Below are positions 10,249-18,215 of a DNA stretch of 48,713 bases, in pieces. Every line of letters starts with the position of its first letter. The stretch's first letter is position 1. The notes below the pieces were generated by a model. That model was not told the origin of the DNA. It searched no databases and worked only from the letters and a program-made list of their open reading frames with translations. A program made the position numbers and the translations under genes. Source of the stretch: Ruegeria sp. (lineage in GTDB: Bacteria > Pseudomonadota > Alphaproteobacteria > Rhodobacterales > Rhodobacteraceae); the NCBI RefSeq assembly GCF_028066395.1, contig NZ_JALCBM010000013.1, positions 1-48,713 of the forward strand. The letters run 5' to 3'.

Positions 10249-10551
10249 TTATGCCGGCAGGTCGCGGTCTTGCTCTTCCAGCGAGCCCTGGCGCGGTGTG
10301 CCATCTGCCTGTGCCGGCAGTTCGATATCGGCGCAGGTGCCGGCATCGACCAGCGTCCATGCGTTGCCCTGATAATCGACGGTCGAGGTGCCCGCGCAGG
10401 TGGTGCCGGGGCCTGCGGCGCAGTCATTCTGACCGGCCAGCGAAACGCCGTAGCACTTTTCTTTGGCTTGGGCCGACGCGGTGGTGGCTGCGCCCGATAC
10501 GGCGGCGGCAACTGCGGTTGCGATGACCAGTGATTTTGCGGTGTTCGACAT
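10249..10551 (-). CDS. bufA: Bufferin-type RiPP precursor, DUF2282 family
   Basis: A 100-residue exported peptide. A signal peptide covers about residues 1-29 (helix [15 protein letters not shown], likely cut after ASA or AQA). The mature part has four cysteines at 33, 44, 52 and 73 in the DUF2282 pattern [40 protein letters not shown]. In studied bufferins some of these cysteines are converted by the MNIO to thiooxazoles that bind copper in the periplasm. It is the first gene of the bufABCD operon. Despite old annotations as an 'integral membrane protein', only the signal peptide is hydrophobic. Confidence 0.9.
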   Translation of the reverse strand: MSNTAKSLVIATAVAAAVSGAATTASAQAKEKCYGVSLAGQNDCAAGPGTTCAGTSTVDYQGNAWTLVDAGTCADIELPAQADGTPRQGSLEEQDRDLPA

Positions 10552-10630
10552 CTCGGTAATCCTCTTGATGACTGGGTATGTCTGCTTGTGACAATGACAA
10601 AGGTAGTGGCTTCGGGGCCAGAGTTGAATT

Positions 10631-10653
10631 CACGAGCCCGTGTCTCACGAGCG
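10631..10653. promoter_or_regulatory. Direct repeat upstream of bufA
   Basis: TCACGAGC occurs twice (10631-10638 and 10646-10653), 15 bases apart start to start, about 80-100 bases upstream of the bufA start codon. The segment CACGAGCCCGTG is also a near palindrome. It could be a binding site for the regulator of the buf operon, but it does not match any operator I know with certainty. Confidence 0.3.
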
Positions 10654-10722
10654 CGTCAGGGGTAGTCATGCCATCTTGCGCATTAACAAACTGTTTTTGA
10701 AGCGGAAAATTGGAAATGTTTC

Positions 10723-10750
10723 AATCCGGCCCCGCATTTGGGGCCGGATT
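10723..10750 (-). terminator. Terminator-like hairpin downstream of thrS
   Basis: AATCCGGCCCC and GGGGCCGGATT form a perfect 11-base stem with a six-base loop, starting 23 bases after the thrS stop. The following minus-strand bases are A/T-rich but lack a long U-tract. Confidence 0.6.
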
Positions 10751-10772
10751 CGAGGCGAATTGACGCCGATTG

Positions 10773-12764
10773 TTACAGCAGGTCCGGCGGGGTCGCGGCC
10801 TTGGACAGCTCATTTGTTACAGCCTCAAGCGATTGAACCTGCGTCTGTTTTTCGCCAAGGCGGCGAACGCTGACGGTCCGCTCTTCCACTTCGCGGTGAC
10901 CGACGGCCAAAATGACCGGCACTTTGCCCAGCGAATGTTCGCGGACCTTGTAGTTGATTTTCTCGTTGCGGATATCCGCCTCGGCCCGAACACCTGCGGC
11001 TTTGAGGGTTTCAACCACTTCCATCACGTAGTCATCTGCCTCCGAGGTGATCGAGGCGACAACGACCTGACGCGGGGCCAGCCAGAAGGGCAGCTTGCCT
11101 TCCCAGTTTTCGATCAGAATACCGATGAAACGCTCGAACGAGCCCAGGCAGGCCCGGTGCAGCATATAAGGGCGATGTTTGTCGCCATCGGCCGCAACAT
11201 AGCTGGCGCCCAACCGTTCCGGCAGGTTGGGGTCGACCTGGAAGGTACCGCATTGCCAGACCCGCCCAATCGCGTCGGTCAGGTAGAAATCCAGTTTGGG
11301 GCCGTAAAACGCACCGTCGCCCGGCTCTAACGTATAGTCGCGCCCAACGGCCTTGATTGCGTTTTCCAGCGCGCCTTCGACGTAATCCCAGCTTTCGTCC
11401 GTGCCCACGCGTTTTTCCGGGCGTGTGGCAAAGCGGATTTCGAAATCTTCAAAGCCCAGTTCGCGATAGACATCGGCGAGAAAGTCGATGAAACGCGCGC
11501 ATTCTTCCTGAATCTGATCTTCGGTACAGAAGATATGGGCGTCGTCTTGGGTGAACCCGCGCACACGCATGATGCCATGCAACGCGCCCGAAGGTTCGAA
11601 GCGTGAGCACGACCCAAACTCGGCCAGCCGCAGCGGCAGATCACGATAGCTCTTGAGCCCTTGATTGAAGACCTGCACATGGCAGGGGCAATTCATTGGC
11701 TTGAGGGCGTTGATCCGTGTCTGGTCCCTGTTTTTCGAGCTCGCGTCGTCGTTTTCACCATCGCGGCTTTCGTCGACCTCGACCAGGAACATGTGGTGCT
11801 GGTACTTCTCCCAATGTCCCGAGGCCTCCCAGAGCTTACGGTCAACGACCTGAGGGGTGTTGATCTCGCGGTAACCGCCCACGCGCTGTTTGCGGCGCAT
11901 GTAATCCTGCAGCGTGGTGTACACGGTCCAGCCGTTCGGATGCCAGAAAACCTGCCCCGGGGCCTCTTCCTGCATGTGGAACAGGTCCATTTCGCGGCCC
12001 AGCTTGCGGTGGTCGCGTTTGGCGGCCTCTTCCAGCATATGCAGGTGGGCTTTCAGCTTTTCCTTGCCGGTGAAGGCCACGCCATAGATGCGTTGCAGCA
12101 TCTGGCGGGAACTGTCGCCGCGCCAATAGGCACCGGCGATGGACATCAGTTTGAACGCATCGCCCGGAACCTGACCGGTATGCTGCAGATGGGGTCCTCG
12201 GCACAGGTCCTGCCAGTCGCCATGCCAATACATGCGCAGGGACTCATCCCCGGGGATGGCGTCGATCAGTTCGACCTTATAGGGCTCGTTATTTTCGGTG
12301 TAGAAATCGATCGCGCGCTGGCGGTCCCAGACCTCGGTGGTGACCGCATCGCGTTTATTGATGATTTCCTTCATCTTTTTCTCGATCTGGCCGAGGTCTT
12401 CGGGCGTGAACGGTTCAGCCCGGTCAAAGTCGTAATACCAGCCGTTTTCGATGACGGGGCCGATGGTGACCTTGGTGTCGGGCCAGATTTCCTGCACCGC
12501 GCGCGCCATGATATGCGCCAGATCGTGGCGGATCAGTTCGTTGGCCTGAACCTCGTCCTTCATCGTATGGATGGCGATTTGTGCGTCGGATTCGATGGGC
12601 CATTGCAGGTCCCAATGCTGGCCGTTCACCGTGGCCGAGATGGCCTTTTTCGCCAGCGAGGTTGAGATGTCGGCAGCGACCTGCGCGGGCGTGACGCCTG
12701 CGTCATAGGATCGTGCATTGCCATCGGGGAAGGTAAGAGAGACGGATTGAGAATCCAGGGCCAT
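10773..12764 (-). CDS. thrS: Threonyl-tRNA synthetase
   Basis: Class II aminoacyl-tRNA synthetase of 663 aa, slightly longer than the roughly 640-residue enterobacterial enzyme. Domains: N-terminal TGS (residues ~5-70, [14 protein letters not shown]), the editing domain ([34 protein letters not shown]), and the catalytic core with the zinc-ligand region [10 protein letters not shown] and class II motif 2 around [26 protein letters not shown]-terminal anticodon-binding domain (RQVVVASI onwards) ends the protein. The start [10 protein letters not shown] is preceded by GAGGAGAG; an in-frame ATG ten codons earlier has no such site. It is transcribed alone. Confidence 0.97.
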   Translation of the reverse strand: MALDSQSVSLTFPDGNARSYDAGVTPAQVAADISTSLAKKAISATVNGQHWDLQWPIESDAQIAIHTMKDEVQANELIRHDLAHIMARAVQEIWPDTKVTIGPVIENGWYYDFDRAEPFTPEDLGQIEKKMKEIINKRDAVTTEVWDRQRAIDFYTENNEPYKVELIDAIPGDESLRMYWHGDWQDLCRGPHLQHTGQVPGDAFKLMSIAGAYWRGDSSRQMLQRIYGVAFTGKEKLKAHLHMLEEAAKRDHRKLGREMDLFHMQEEAPGQVFWHPNGWTVYTTLQDYMRRKQRVGGYREINTPQVVDRKLWEASGHWEKYQHHMFLVEVDESRDGENDDASSKNRDQTRINALKPMNCPCHVQVFNQGLKSYRDLPLRLAEFGSCSRFEPSGALHGIMRVRGFTQDDAHIFCTEDQIQEECARFIDFLADVYRELGFEDFEIRFATRPEKRVGTDESWDYVEGALENAIKAVGRDYTLEPGDGAFYGPKLDFYLTDAIGRVWQCGTFQVDPNLPERLGASYVAADGDKHRPYMLHRACLGSFERFIGILIENWEGKLPFWLAPRQVVVASITSEADDYVMEVVETLKAAGVRAEADIRNEKINYKVREHSLGKVPVILAVGHREVEERTVSVRRLGEKQTQVQSLEAVTNELSKAATPPDLL

Positions 12765-12861
12765 ATCGGCTCTCCTCGTCGGTTTGGCGCCCACTGAACG
12801 CCCGGTTGCGGGTTATATGTGTTCGGCTCATGTGGCAGGCGTGCGCGCGTGTGTCAAGGGG

Positions 12862-12915
12862 CGGAGCGAGGGGCCAGCCCCTCGCGCTCCCCGGGATATT
12901 TTTGGCCAGATGAAG
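12862..12915. repeat. Single copy of the roseobacter-type interspersed hairpin repeat
   Basis: A GC hairpin (GCGAGGGGC / GCCCCTCGC, two-base loop) is followed by CCCC then GGGATATTTTTGGCCAGATG at 12893-12912. The same GGGATATTTT(T)GGCCAGATGAA core appears in both halves of the inverted-repeat copies at 39.35 and 41.2 kb. It sits between divergent thrS and the hydrolase gene, closer to the hydrolase. Function unknown; it could be a transcript end or stabiliser. Confidence 0.75.
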
Positions 12916-12980
12916 GGGGAATCCGGGAATTGCACTTGGGGGCGGGGCGTGCATGATGCTGAAAAAGAAGTGAGGATTTT

Positions 12981-13730
12981 ATGGCAGCAACGGATTTTTT
13001 GGAGACGGCGCAGAGGCGGCGGTTGGCATATCACAAAAGCGACGGTGCGGGACCGACGATTGTGTTTCTGGGCGGGCTCAAGTCGGATATGGAGGGCACC
13101 AAGGCGGTGCATCTGGAAGCCTGGGCGCAGGCGCGCAGGCAGGGGTTTTTGCGGTTCGACTACTCGGGCCATGGTGAGAGTTCAGGGGCCTTTACCGATG
13201 GCTGCATCGGGGATTGGCACGAGGATACTTTGGCAGCTGTGTCCGCGTTGACCGAGGGGCCGTTGATCGTTGTGGGCTCGTCCATGGGTGGATGGCAGTC
13301 GCTGTTACTGGCGCGGGAGATGCCGGGGCGGATTGCCGGTATGGTCACGATTGCCGCGGCCCCGGATTTTACCGAGGACGGGTATTGGGCCTCATTCAGT
13401 GAGGAACAGAAGGCTGCGTTGGAGGGCGTGGGGCATGTGGAGCTGCCTTCGGATTACATGGAGCCTTATGTCATCACCAAGCGGATGATCGAAGATGGGC
13501 GACAGCGTCTGGTGCTGCGTGTGCCGTTGGATTTGCCTTTTCCGGTGCGGTTCCTGCAGGGCACGGCAGATACGGCGGTGAGCGTTGAGACCGCGGTGCG
13601 GTTGCTGGAACATGCCTCGGGCCCCGATATGCGTCTGTTGCTGGTCAAGGATGCCGATCATCGTTTCTCGGACGGGCCGTGTCTGGGGATGATTGAACAG
13701 GCGGTTCTGGACGTTATGGGACAGGGCTGA
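12981..13730 (+). CDS. Alpha/beta hydrolase (ABHD10-like)
   Basis: A 249-residue serine hydrolase with the nucleophile elbow GSSMGG (VVGSSMGGWQSLLLAREM, about residues 97-104), an oxyanion region GGLKSDMEGTK, and the histidine of the triad in KDADHRFSDG near the C-terminus. An aspartate in FLQGTADTAVSVETA is the likely third residue. The pattern resembles the ABHD10 / acyl-protein thioesterase-like branch; the substrate is unknown. It is the first gene of a closely packed plus-strand run, and its stop overlaps the next start by one base (TGATG). Confidence 0.82.
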   Translation: MAATDFLETAQRRRLAYHKSDGAGPTIVFLGGLKSDMEGTKAVHLEAWAQARRQGFLRFDYSGHGESSGAFTDGCIGDWHEDTLAAVSALTEGPLIVVGSSMGGWQSLLLAREMPGRIAGMVTIAAAPDFTEDGYWASFSEEQKAALEGVGHVELPSDYMEPYVITKRMIEDGRQRLVLRVPLDLPFPVRFLQGTADTAVSVETAVRLLEHASGPDMRLLLVKDADHRFSDGPCLGMIEQAVLDVMGQG

Positions 13731-14722
13731 TGCGGCGTTTCGGATGGGTTTTGGGCCGGGTTCTGCTGGGTCTCGTCGCGATTGGGGCGCTGGTTTACTG
13801 GTTCGGGCCGCGCGAGCAGGTGGATCTGAACCCGCGTTTCGATCCGCGCAAGTTTGGCGAAGGGGTGCAGGTTTATTTTGAAAGCACTGAAGCTGCTTTT
13901 GACGACATTGTGCCCGGCGTTGAAAAGCGGGTGGTCTGGCGGGATGGGTTCGAGGAACAGCGTACGCCTTATTCGGTGCTGTACGTCCACGGGTTCTCTG
14001 CCTCTTCCGAGGAAATTCGCCCGGTGCCCGATCTGATCGCCGAGGCGTTGGGGGCAAATCTGGTCTATACCCGCCTGCAGGGGCACGGGCGCGATGGCGC
14101 GGCCATGGGGCAGGCGACCGCGACCGGTTGGATGCAGGATATGGCCGAAGGCCTGGCCGCCGCGCGTGCTGTCGGGGATCGGGTGATCGTGATATCGACC
14201 TCGACCGGCGGAACCTTGTCTGCGGCGGCGGCGCTGGACCTGGACCTGAGTGCGGATGTGGCCGCGATGATCTTTGTGTCGCCAAATTTCGGGGTCAACA
14301 CAGCGGCGGCGTGGGTGCCGTCTCTGCCCTGGGCACGGGACTGGTTGCCGCTGGTGATGGGGGCCGAGCGTGATGTGTCCAGCCCCGATCCCGAGAAGAA
14401 CACATATTGGACGACGGTGTATCCGTGGGAGGCCGTAGTGCCGATGTCGGTGTTGGTTGACACGGTCTATGCGCTTGATTTTTCAGGCGCGCGTGTACCG
14501 GCGCTGTTCTGGTTCTCGGACGACGATCAGGTGGTGCGTCCGGATCGGACCCATATTGTGGCCGCAGATTGGGGCGGGCCTGCCACGGTCAATCTGGTGA
14601 CCATGGGGCCGGGGGACGATCCCTCATCGCATGTTGTTGCGGGGCGGTTGATGTCGCCGGGACAGACCGATGCGACCGTGGCCGGGGTTCTGGCGTGGCT
14701 GAAAGAGCAGGGGATTGAGTGA
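13730..14722 (+). CDS. Membrane-anchored alpha/beta hydrolase
   Basis: A 330-residue protein with an N-terminal hydrophobic anchor (about residues 5-24, GWVLGRVLLGLVAIGALVYW) and an alpha/beta hydrolase domain: HGFSASSEE for the oxyanion hole, a nucleophile elbow STSTGG, and a C-terminal histidine in DDPSSHVVAG. The usual first glycine of GxSxG is replaced by serine (SxSxG), which some lipase-like hydrolases tolerate. The domain probably faces the periplasm. It is translationally linked to the hydrolase before and the VOC gene after it by one-base overlaps. Substrate unknown. Confidence 0.78.
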   Translation: MRRFGWVLGRVLLGLVAIGALVYWFGPREQVDLNPRFDPRKFGEGVQVYFESTEAAFDDIVPGVEKRVVWRDGFEEQRTPYSVLYVHGFSASSEEIRPVPDLIAEALGANLVYTRLQGHGRDGAAMGQATATGWMQDMAEGLAAARAVGDRVIVISTSTGGTLSAAAALDLDLSADVAAMIFVSPNFGVNTAAAWVPSLPWARDWLPLVMGAERDVSSPDPEKNTYWTTVYPWEAVVPMSVLVDTVYALDFSGARVPALFWFSDDDQVVRPDRTHIVAADWGGPATVNLVTMGPGDDPSSHVVAGRLMSPGQTDATVAGVLAWLKEQGIE

Positions 14723-15147
14723 TGGAACAACGTGCCAGCCTGATCACTGTTGGTGTGGACGATCCCGAGGCAGCGGCAAGTTTCTATGAAGCGCTGGGCT
14801 GGCGACGTGCTGACAGCCCGGACGGGGTCATTGCCTTTGATCTGATCGGTCAGACGCTGGGCCTTTATCCTCTTGCCGCGCTGGCTGATGAGATCGGCGT
14901 TGATGTCAGCACGTTGGGCCGCGGTGCAATGACACTCAGCCACAATTGCCGCACCAAGGAAGAGGTGGCGGACGTTTTGAACAAGGCTCGTGATGCGGGG
15001 GCGGAGGTGTTGAAGCCGGCCTCGGACGTGTTTTGGGGCGGGCATCACGGCTATTTCCGCGCGCCCGACGGCACGATCTGGGAGGTGGCGTTCAATCCGT
15101 TCTCGAATCTCCGCGAAGATGGGGCGTTCCGCTGGAACGGGTATTGA
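14722..15147 (+). CDS. VOC (glyoxalase/bleomycin resistance fold) protein
   Basis: A 141-residue vicinal-oxygen-chelate protein with two beta-alpha-beta-beta-beta modules: ITVGVDDPEAAASFYEALGW at the start and the second module ending HHGYFRAPDGTIWEVAFNP. Metal ligands are only partly conserved, so an enzymatic role is not certain. The ATG at 14722 overlaps the stop of the previous gene (TGATG); a GTG one codon earlier is also possible. Confidence 0.8.
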   Translation: MEQRASLITVGVDDPEAAASFYEALGWRRADSPDGVIAFDLIGQTLGLYPLAALADEIGVDVSTLGRGAMTLSHNCRTKEEVADVLNKARDAGAEVLKPASDVFWGGHHGYFRAPDGTIWEVAFNPFSNLREDGAFRWNGY

Positions 15148-15150
15148 GGG

Positions 15151-15783
15151 ATGCGCAAACCAGGCAGTATGTGGAGCCTTGAGACGTTGGGCCGGGTGCG
15201 CCTGTCGCGGCATTTCTACATGCGTGATTTTCTCTATTCCGAGATCGGCAATTTCCACGCGCGTCAGAATATCCCGGACAATCCCGATCTGGCGATCGAG
15301 ACAGGGCGGGCGTTTTGTGAAACCCTGCTGGACCCGTTGGAGGAGACCTTTGGACGGGTGGCAGTGCGGTCGGGCTATCGCTCGCCTTCGTTGAACCGGT
15401 TCGGGAATGAGAACAAGCTGAACTGTGCCCGCAATGATCATCCGCTGGAGTGCCATATCTGGGATCGCGGAATCGGGGACGAACGGATTGCCGGGGCCTC
15501 GGTCGTGATCCCTTGGTTTGCGGATCGGTACGCCGAGGGGCGTGATTGGCGCGATCTGGCGTGGTGGATGCATGATCATCTGGACTATTCCGAGATCTGG
15601 TTTTTCCCCAAGCTCTGCGCCTTCAATCTGGTCTGGCGGCCCAAACCGCTGCGGCGGATCGACAGCTATATCGCGCCGCGTGGCTGCCTACTACGCCCCG
15701 GGGCCGAGCCCGAAGAAAACCTGTCCGAACGGCAGGCGAGATATGCGGATTTTCCGGGTTTTCGCGCGATCAGATATCCGTGA
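15151..15783 (+). CDS. Peptidase M15-like protein, probably degenerate
   Basis: A 210-residue protein with a central VRSGYRSPSLNRFG segment typical of M15 D-Ala-D-Ala carboxypeptidase-like proteins. Candidate metal ligands follow in NDHPLECHIWDRG. The downstream catalytic motif usually read ExWH appears as SEIWFF, without the histidine, so it may have lost peptidase activity or use other ligands. No signal peptide is seen, unlike secreted M15 enzymes. It starts three bases after the VOC stop and belongs to the same transcription unit. The family call is by motif only. Confidence 0.55.
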   Translation: MRKPGSMWSLETLGRVRLSRHFYMRDFLYSEIGNFHARQNIPDNPDLAIETGRAFCETLLDPLEETFGRVAVRSGYRSPSLNRFGNENKLNCARNDHPLECHIWDRGIGDERIAGASVVIPWFADRYAEGRDWRDLAWWMHDHLDYSEIWFFPKLCAFNLVWRPKPLRRIDSYIAPRGCLLRPGAEPEENLSERQARYADFPGFRAIRYP

Positions 15784-15855
15784 GGGATTGGCGGCTGGCA
15801 TTCCGCCGCGCCCGGTTTTCGACTAACCGGCCATTTTGATGGAAGGAGTTGCCAG

Positions 15856-16245
15856 ATGAAACGACGTTCAGTTCTGGCCGGGGTGTGCGCAGTGATGATC
15901 CCGCACAGCGTTTTGGCGGCGACTGCGCCTGCCGGGCTACGGCGCGCGCAGGGGCAGTTCACGACGGGCAGCACCTCGGGCGGGGTGGCGCTCTATCAGG
16001 ATGGGGAGCGTTGGGCGGTCTTTCTGGAGGATGACTTCGCGCATGAAGGCTCGCCCGATCCGTGGGTGGCCTTTGGGCAGGATGGGTTTCGGCGCGACGG
16101 GATCATTGGCGAACTAGCCGCGTTTGAAGGTCCGCAGGTCTATCCGGTTGGGCCCAAACTGAACGTGACCGAGTTCAACGAGGTCTATATCTGGTGTGTC
16201 GAACACAACACCTCGCTGGGCCGTGCCCGGCTGAGTTGGCTTTAG
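15856..16245 (+). CDS. Exported DM13-domain protein
   Basis: A 129-residue protein with an export signal beginning MKRRSVLAG (twin-arginine-like, ending near VLA-AT, residue 22) and one DM13 domain: GQFTTGSTSGGVALYQD, FLEDDFAHEGSPDPWVAF, and the conserved cysteine C114 in VYIWCVEHN. DM13 domains are proposed to act in electron transfer through that cysteine. It has its own ribosome binding site (GGAAGGAG, 15842-15849) 72 bases after the preceding gene. It overlaps the convergent DUF6151 gene by four bases at the 3' end. Confidence 0.72.
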   Translation: MKRRSVLAGVCAVMIPHSVLAATAPAGLRRAQGQFTTGSTSGGVALYQDGERWAVFLEDDFAHEGSPDPWVAFGQDGFRRDGIIGELAAFEGPQVYPVGPKLNVTEFNEVYIWCVEHNTSLGRARLSWL

Positions 16246-16826
16246 GGATACAGCGCGGCGCGTTCGGACTTGCTGAGGACCGTGGGTGTTACGGTCGGTT
16301 GGCCGGTTTCAGCGTCAAAGAATATGGATGTTTTCCAGCGGCCTGACAGGCGTGAAGCCACGATGCGTTTCAGCAGGCCGATCACCGCATATCGCAGTTT
16401 CTGATGCTTTTGCTTGCCTCCGGGCGTGGGCACAAAGCCGCGGGTGGTGACCGGGCCCAGAGGGGCAGGGTCCGCCAGCCGTTTGACGATGAAGCCGCCA
16501 AACGGCAGCTTGGGCGAGGCCGGGGTTGTCACCAATGGCGCATTGCAGCAATCGGCATACCAGCGCAGCATGCCGCGCGGGCTGAGGCGCATGGCGGCCA
16601 GATGCTCGGCGCCTTGATCGATGACGATATCCTCGGGCGTCATATGCAGAATTTCGACCGGGCCGGGGGCGGGGTCGGGTTGACCGAAATACAGCTGCGC
16701 GGCGCGGCAATCACGGCAGAAACACACGACATGCGTGCCCGAGGACATCCCGCGCTTGGTGATGTGGCCTTGCAGGCTGCCGCAGGTGCAGGAAAAGGGG
16801 ATCTCCTGTGCCCGCTTCCTGCTCAT
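16242..16826 (-). CDS. DUF6151 / GFA-like zinc protein
   Basis: A 194-residue cytosolic protein with cysteine pairs that resemble the zinc sites of the glutathione-dependent formaldehyde-activating (GFA/CENP-V) fold: CTCGSLQGH near residue 13, CFCRDCRAAQ near 36, and CCNAP near 93. The C-terminal third is basic. Roseobacters widely carry this family as 'DUF6151'; its activity is unknown. It is read in the same direction as phaZ, with its start five bases after the phaZ stop, so the two may be cotranscribed. Confidence 0.72.
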   Translation of the reverse strand: MSRKRAQEIPFSCTCGSLQGHITKRGMSSGTHVVCFCRDCRAAQLYFGQPDPAPGPVEILHMTPEDIVIDQGAEHLAAMRLSPRGMLRWYADCCNAPLVTTPASPKLPFGGFIVKRLADPAPLGPVTTRGFVPTPGGKQKHQKLRYAVIGLLKRIVASRLSGRWKTSIFFDAETGQPTVTPTVLSKSERAALYP

Positions 16827-16831
16827 GCCGG

Positions 16832-18103
16832 TCAGGCCACTTTGTTCTTGTTGGCCGCCTTGCGTTGGGGTTTGCGGCTGTTTTCATTCATGAAATCAAT
16901 GACAAGCGGGCGGATGTTGTCGCGCCAGCTGCGCCCGGCAAAGATGCCGTAATGGCCCGCGCCGGGTTCCACATGGCTGGCCTTCTTGCTGTCGGGCAGG
17001 CCGGTGCACAGATCCAGCGCCGCGATGCACTGACCGGGGGCCGAGATGTCGTCATTCGCGCCTTCGACCGATTTCACCGCCACATTGGTGATCTTGCCGA
17101 TATCCACCTTATGCCCGGCCACGACAAATTCGTTGCGCGCAATCTCGCGGTTTTTGAACACGCGTTCGACAGTGGACAGATAGAACTCGGCCGTCATGTC
17201 CATCACGGCGAGGTATTCGTCGTAGAACCGGTTATGGGCGTCGTGGTCCGAGGCCTCATCCCGCATCACCCGGTGAATCTGATCCGTAAACGCCTTGCTG
17301 TGGCGTTCTGCGTTCATCGACATGAACGAGGCCAGTTGCAGCAGGCCAGGATAGACCATGCGGCCGACGCCCTTGTATTTGAAGCCGACGCGCTGGATCA
17401 TCGTCTCTTCCAACTGGCCCATGGTGACGCGGCGGCCGAAATCGGTGACCTCGGTCGGGGTGGCGTCGGGGTCGACGGGGCCGCCGATCAGGGTCAGGGT
17501 GCTGGGCTGCGCCTTGGGCTCGACCTCGGCCAGATAGGCGGTGGCGGCCAGCGTCAGCGGTGCGGGCTGACAAATGGCGATCACATGGGTGTCGGGGCCA
17601 AGTTCTTTCATGAAATCGACAAGATAGAGTGTATAATCCTCGACATCGAACTTGCCTTCGGACACGGGGATATCGCGCGCATTATGCCAATCGGTGACGT
17701 AAACTTCGCAATTGACCAGCAGGCTTTTGACGGTCGAACGCAGCAGGGTCGCGTAATGGCCCGACATCGGCGCTACCAGCAGCACCTTGCGCGGCTGTTC
17801 TTCGCGCCCGTTGACGCGGAAATGGATCAGGTCGCCGAAGGGGTGTTCCAGAACGGTGGTGATGTCGACCAGATGATCCTTGCCGTCTTCGCAGGTAAAG
17901 GTGCGGATGCCCCAATCGGGCTTGACGATCATGCGCTGAAACGTGCGCTCGGTCACTTCGCCCCACGCCGCCATCCAGTTGAAGGCGGGGTTGGGCATCA
18001 TCGAAAACTGCGGGTAAGAGGCCATCGCGCTGGCCGTCGCACCAAGCCATTGGTTGGTGTTGCGCATGGTTTCCATAAGGTCGTAGGTCATCATGTAGCG
18101 CAT
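16832..18103 (-). CDS. phaZ: Intracellular polyhydroxyalkanoate depolymerase
   Basis: Degrades stored polyhydroxybutyrate to oligomers or monomers. The 423-residue protein is of the intracellular PhaZ type: N-terminal MRYMMTYDLMETMRNTNQWL, the alpha/beta core with VLLVAPMSGHYATLLRSTV, the nucleophile region HVIAICQPAPLTLAA where cysteine replaces the usual serine, and a C-terminal HVEPGAGHYGIFAGRSWRD holding the catalytic histidine. The start at 18101-18103 has GGGAGG upstream; in-frame codons further out overlap the promoter. It diverges from phaC, sharing a PhaR operator. Confidence 0.94.
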   Translation of the reverse strand: MRYMMTYDLMETMRNTNQWLGATASAMASYPQFSMMPNPAFNWMAAWGEVTERTFQRMIVKPDWGIRTFTCEDGKDHLVDITTVLEHPFGDLIHFRVNGREEQPRKVLLVAPMSGHYATLLRSTVKSLLVNCEVYVTDWHNARDIPVSEGKFDVEDYTLYLVDFMKELGPDTHVIAICQPAPLTLAATAYLAEVEPKAQPSTLTLIGGPVDPDATPTEVTDFGRRVTMGQLEETMIQRVGFKYKGVGRMVYPGLLQLASFMSMNAERHSKAFTDQIHRVMRDEASDHDAHNRFYDEYLAVMDMTAEFYLSTVERVFKNREIARNEFVVAGHKVDIGKITNVAVKSVEGANDDISAPGQCIAALDLCTGLPDSKKASHVEPGAGHYGIFAGRSWRDNIRPLVIDFMNENSRKPQRKAANKNKVA

Positions 18104-18178
18104 GAAATGGGGCCTCCCGCGTGTCAGCCTGAAAGTTCGGACCATTCGTCGCTTTGCCCCCCAGCACCCACGACGTTA

Positions 18179-18193
18179 TTCTGCATAGCAGCG
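18179..18193. promoter_or_regulatory. PhaR operator in the phaZ-phaC divergent promoter
   Basis: TTCTGCATAGCAGCG contains CTGC-N3-GCAG, the core described for PhaR in Paracoccus, and matches the two phaP sites at 13 of 15 positions. It overlaps the end of a plausible phaC promoter (TTGCCC at 18154, 17-base spacer, TATTCT at 18177), so PhaR bound here should block phaC transcription and possibly phaZ. Confidence 0.75.
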
Positions 18194-18215
18194 AGGTTAG
18201 GGGGGAATTGTTAAA

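Noticed and set aside
11661-12665. Open frame of 334 codons on the plus strand opposite thrS
   Set aside because: Antisense shadow of threonyl-tRNA synthetase with no recognisable domain or ribosome binding site.
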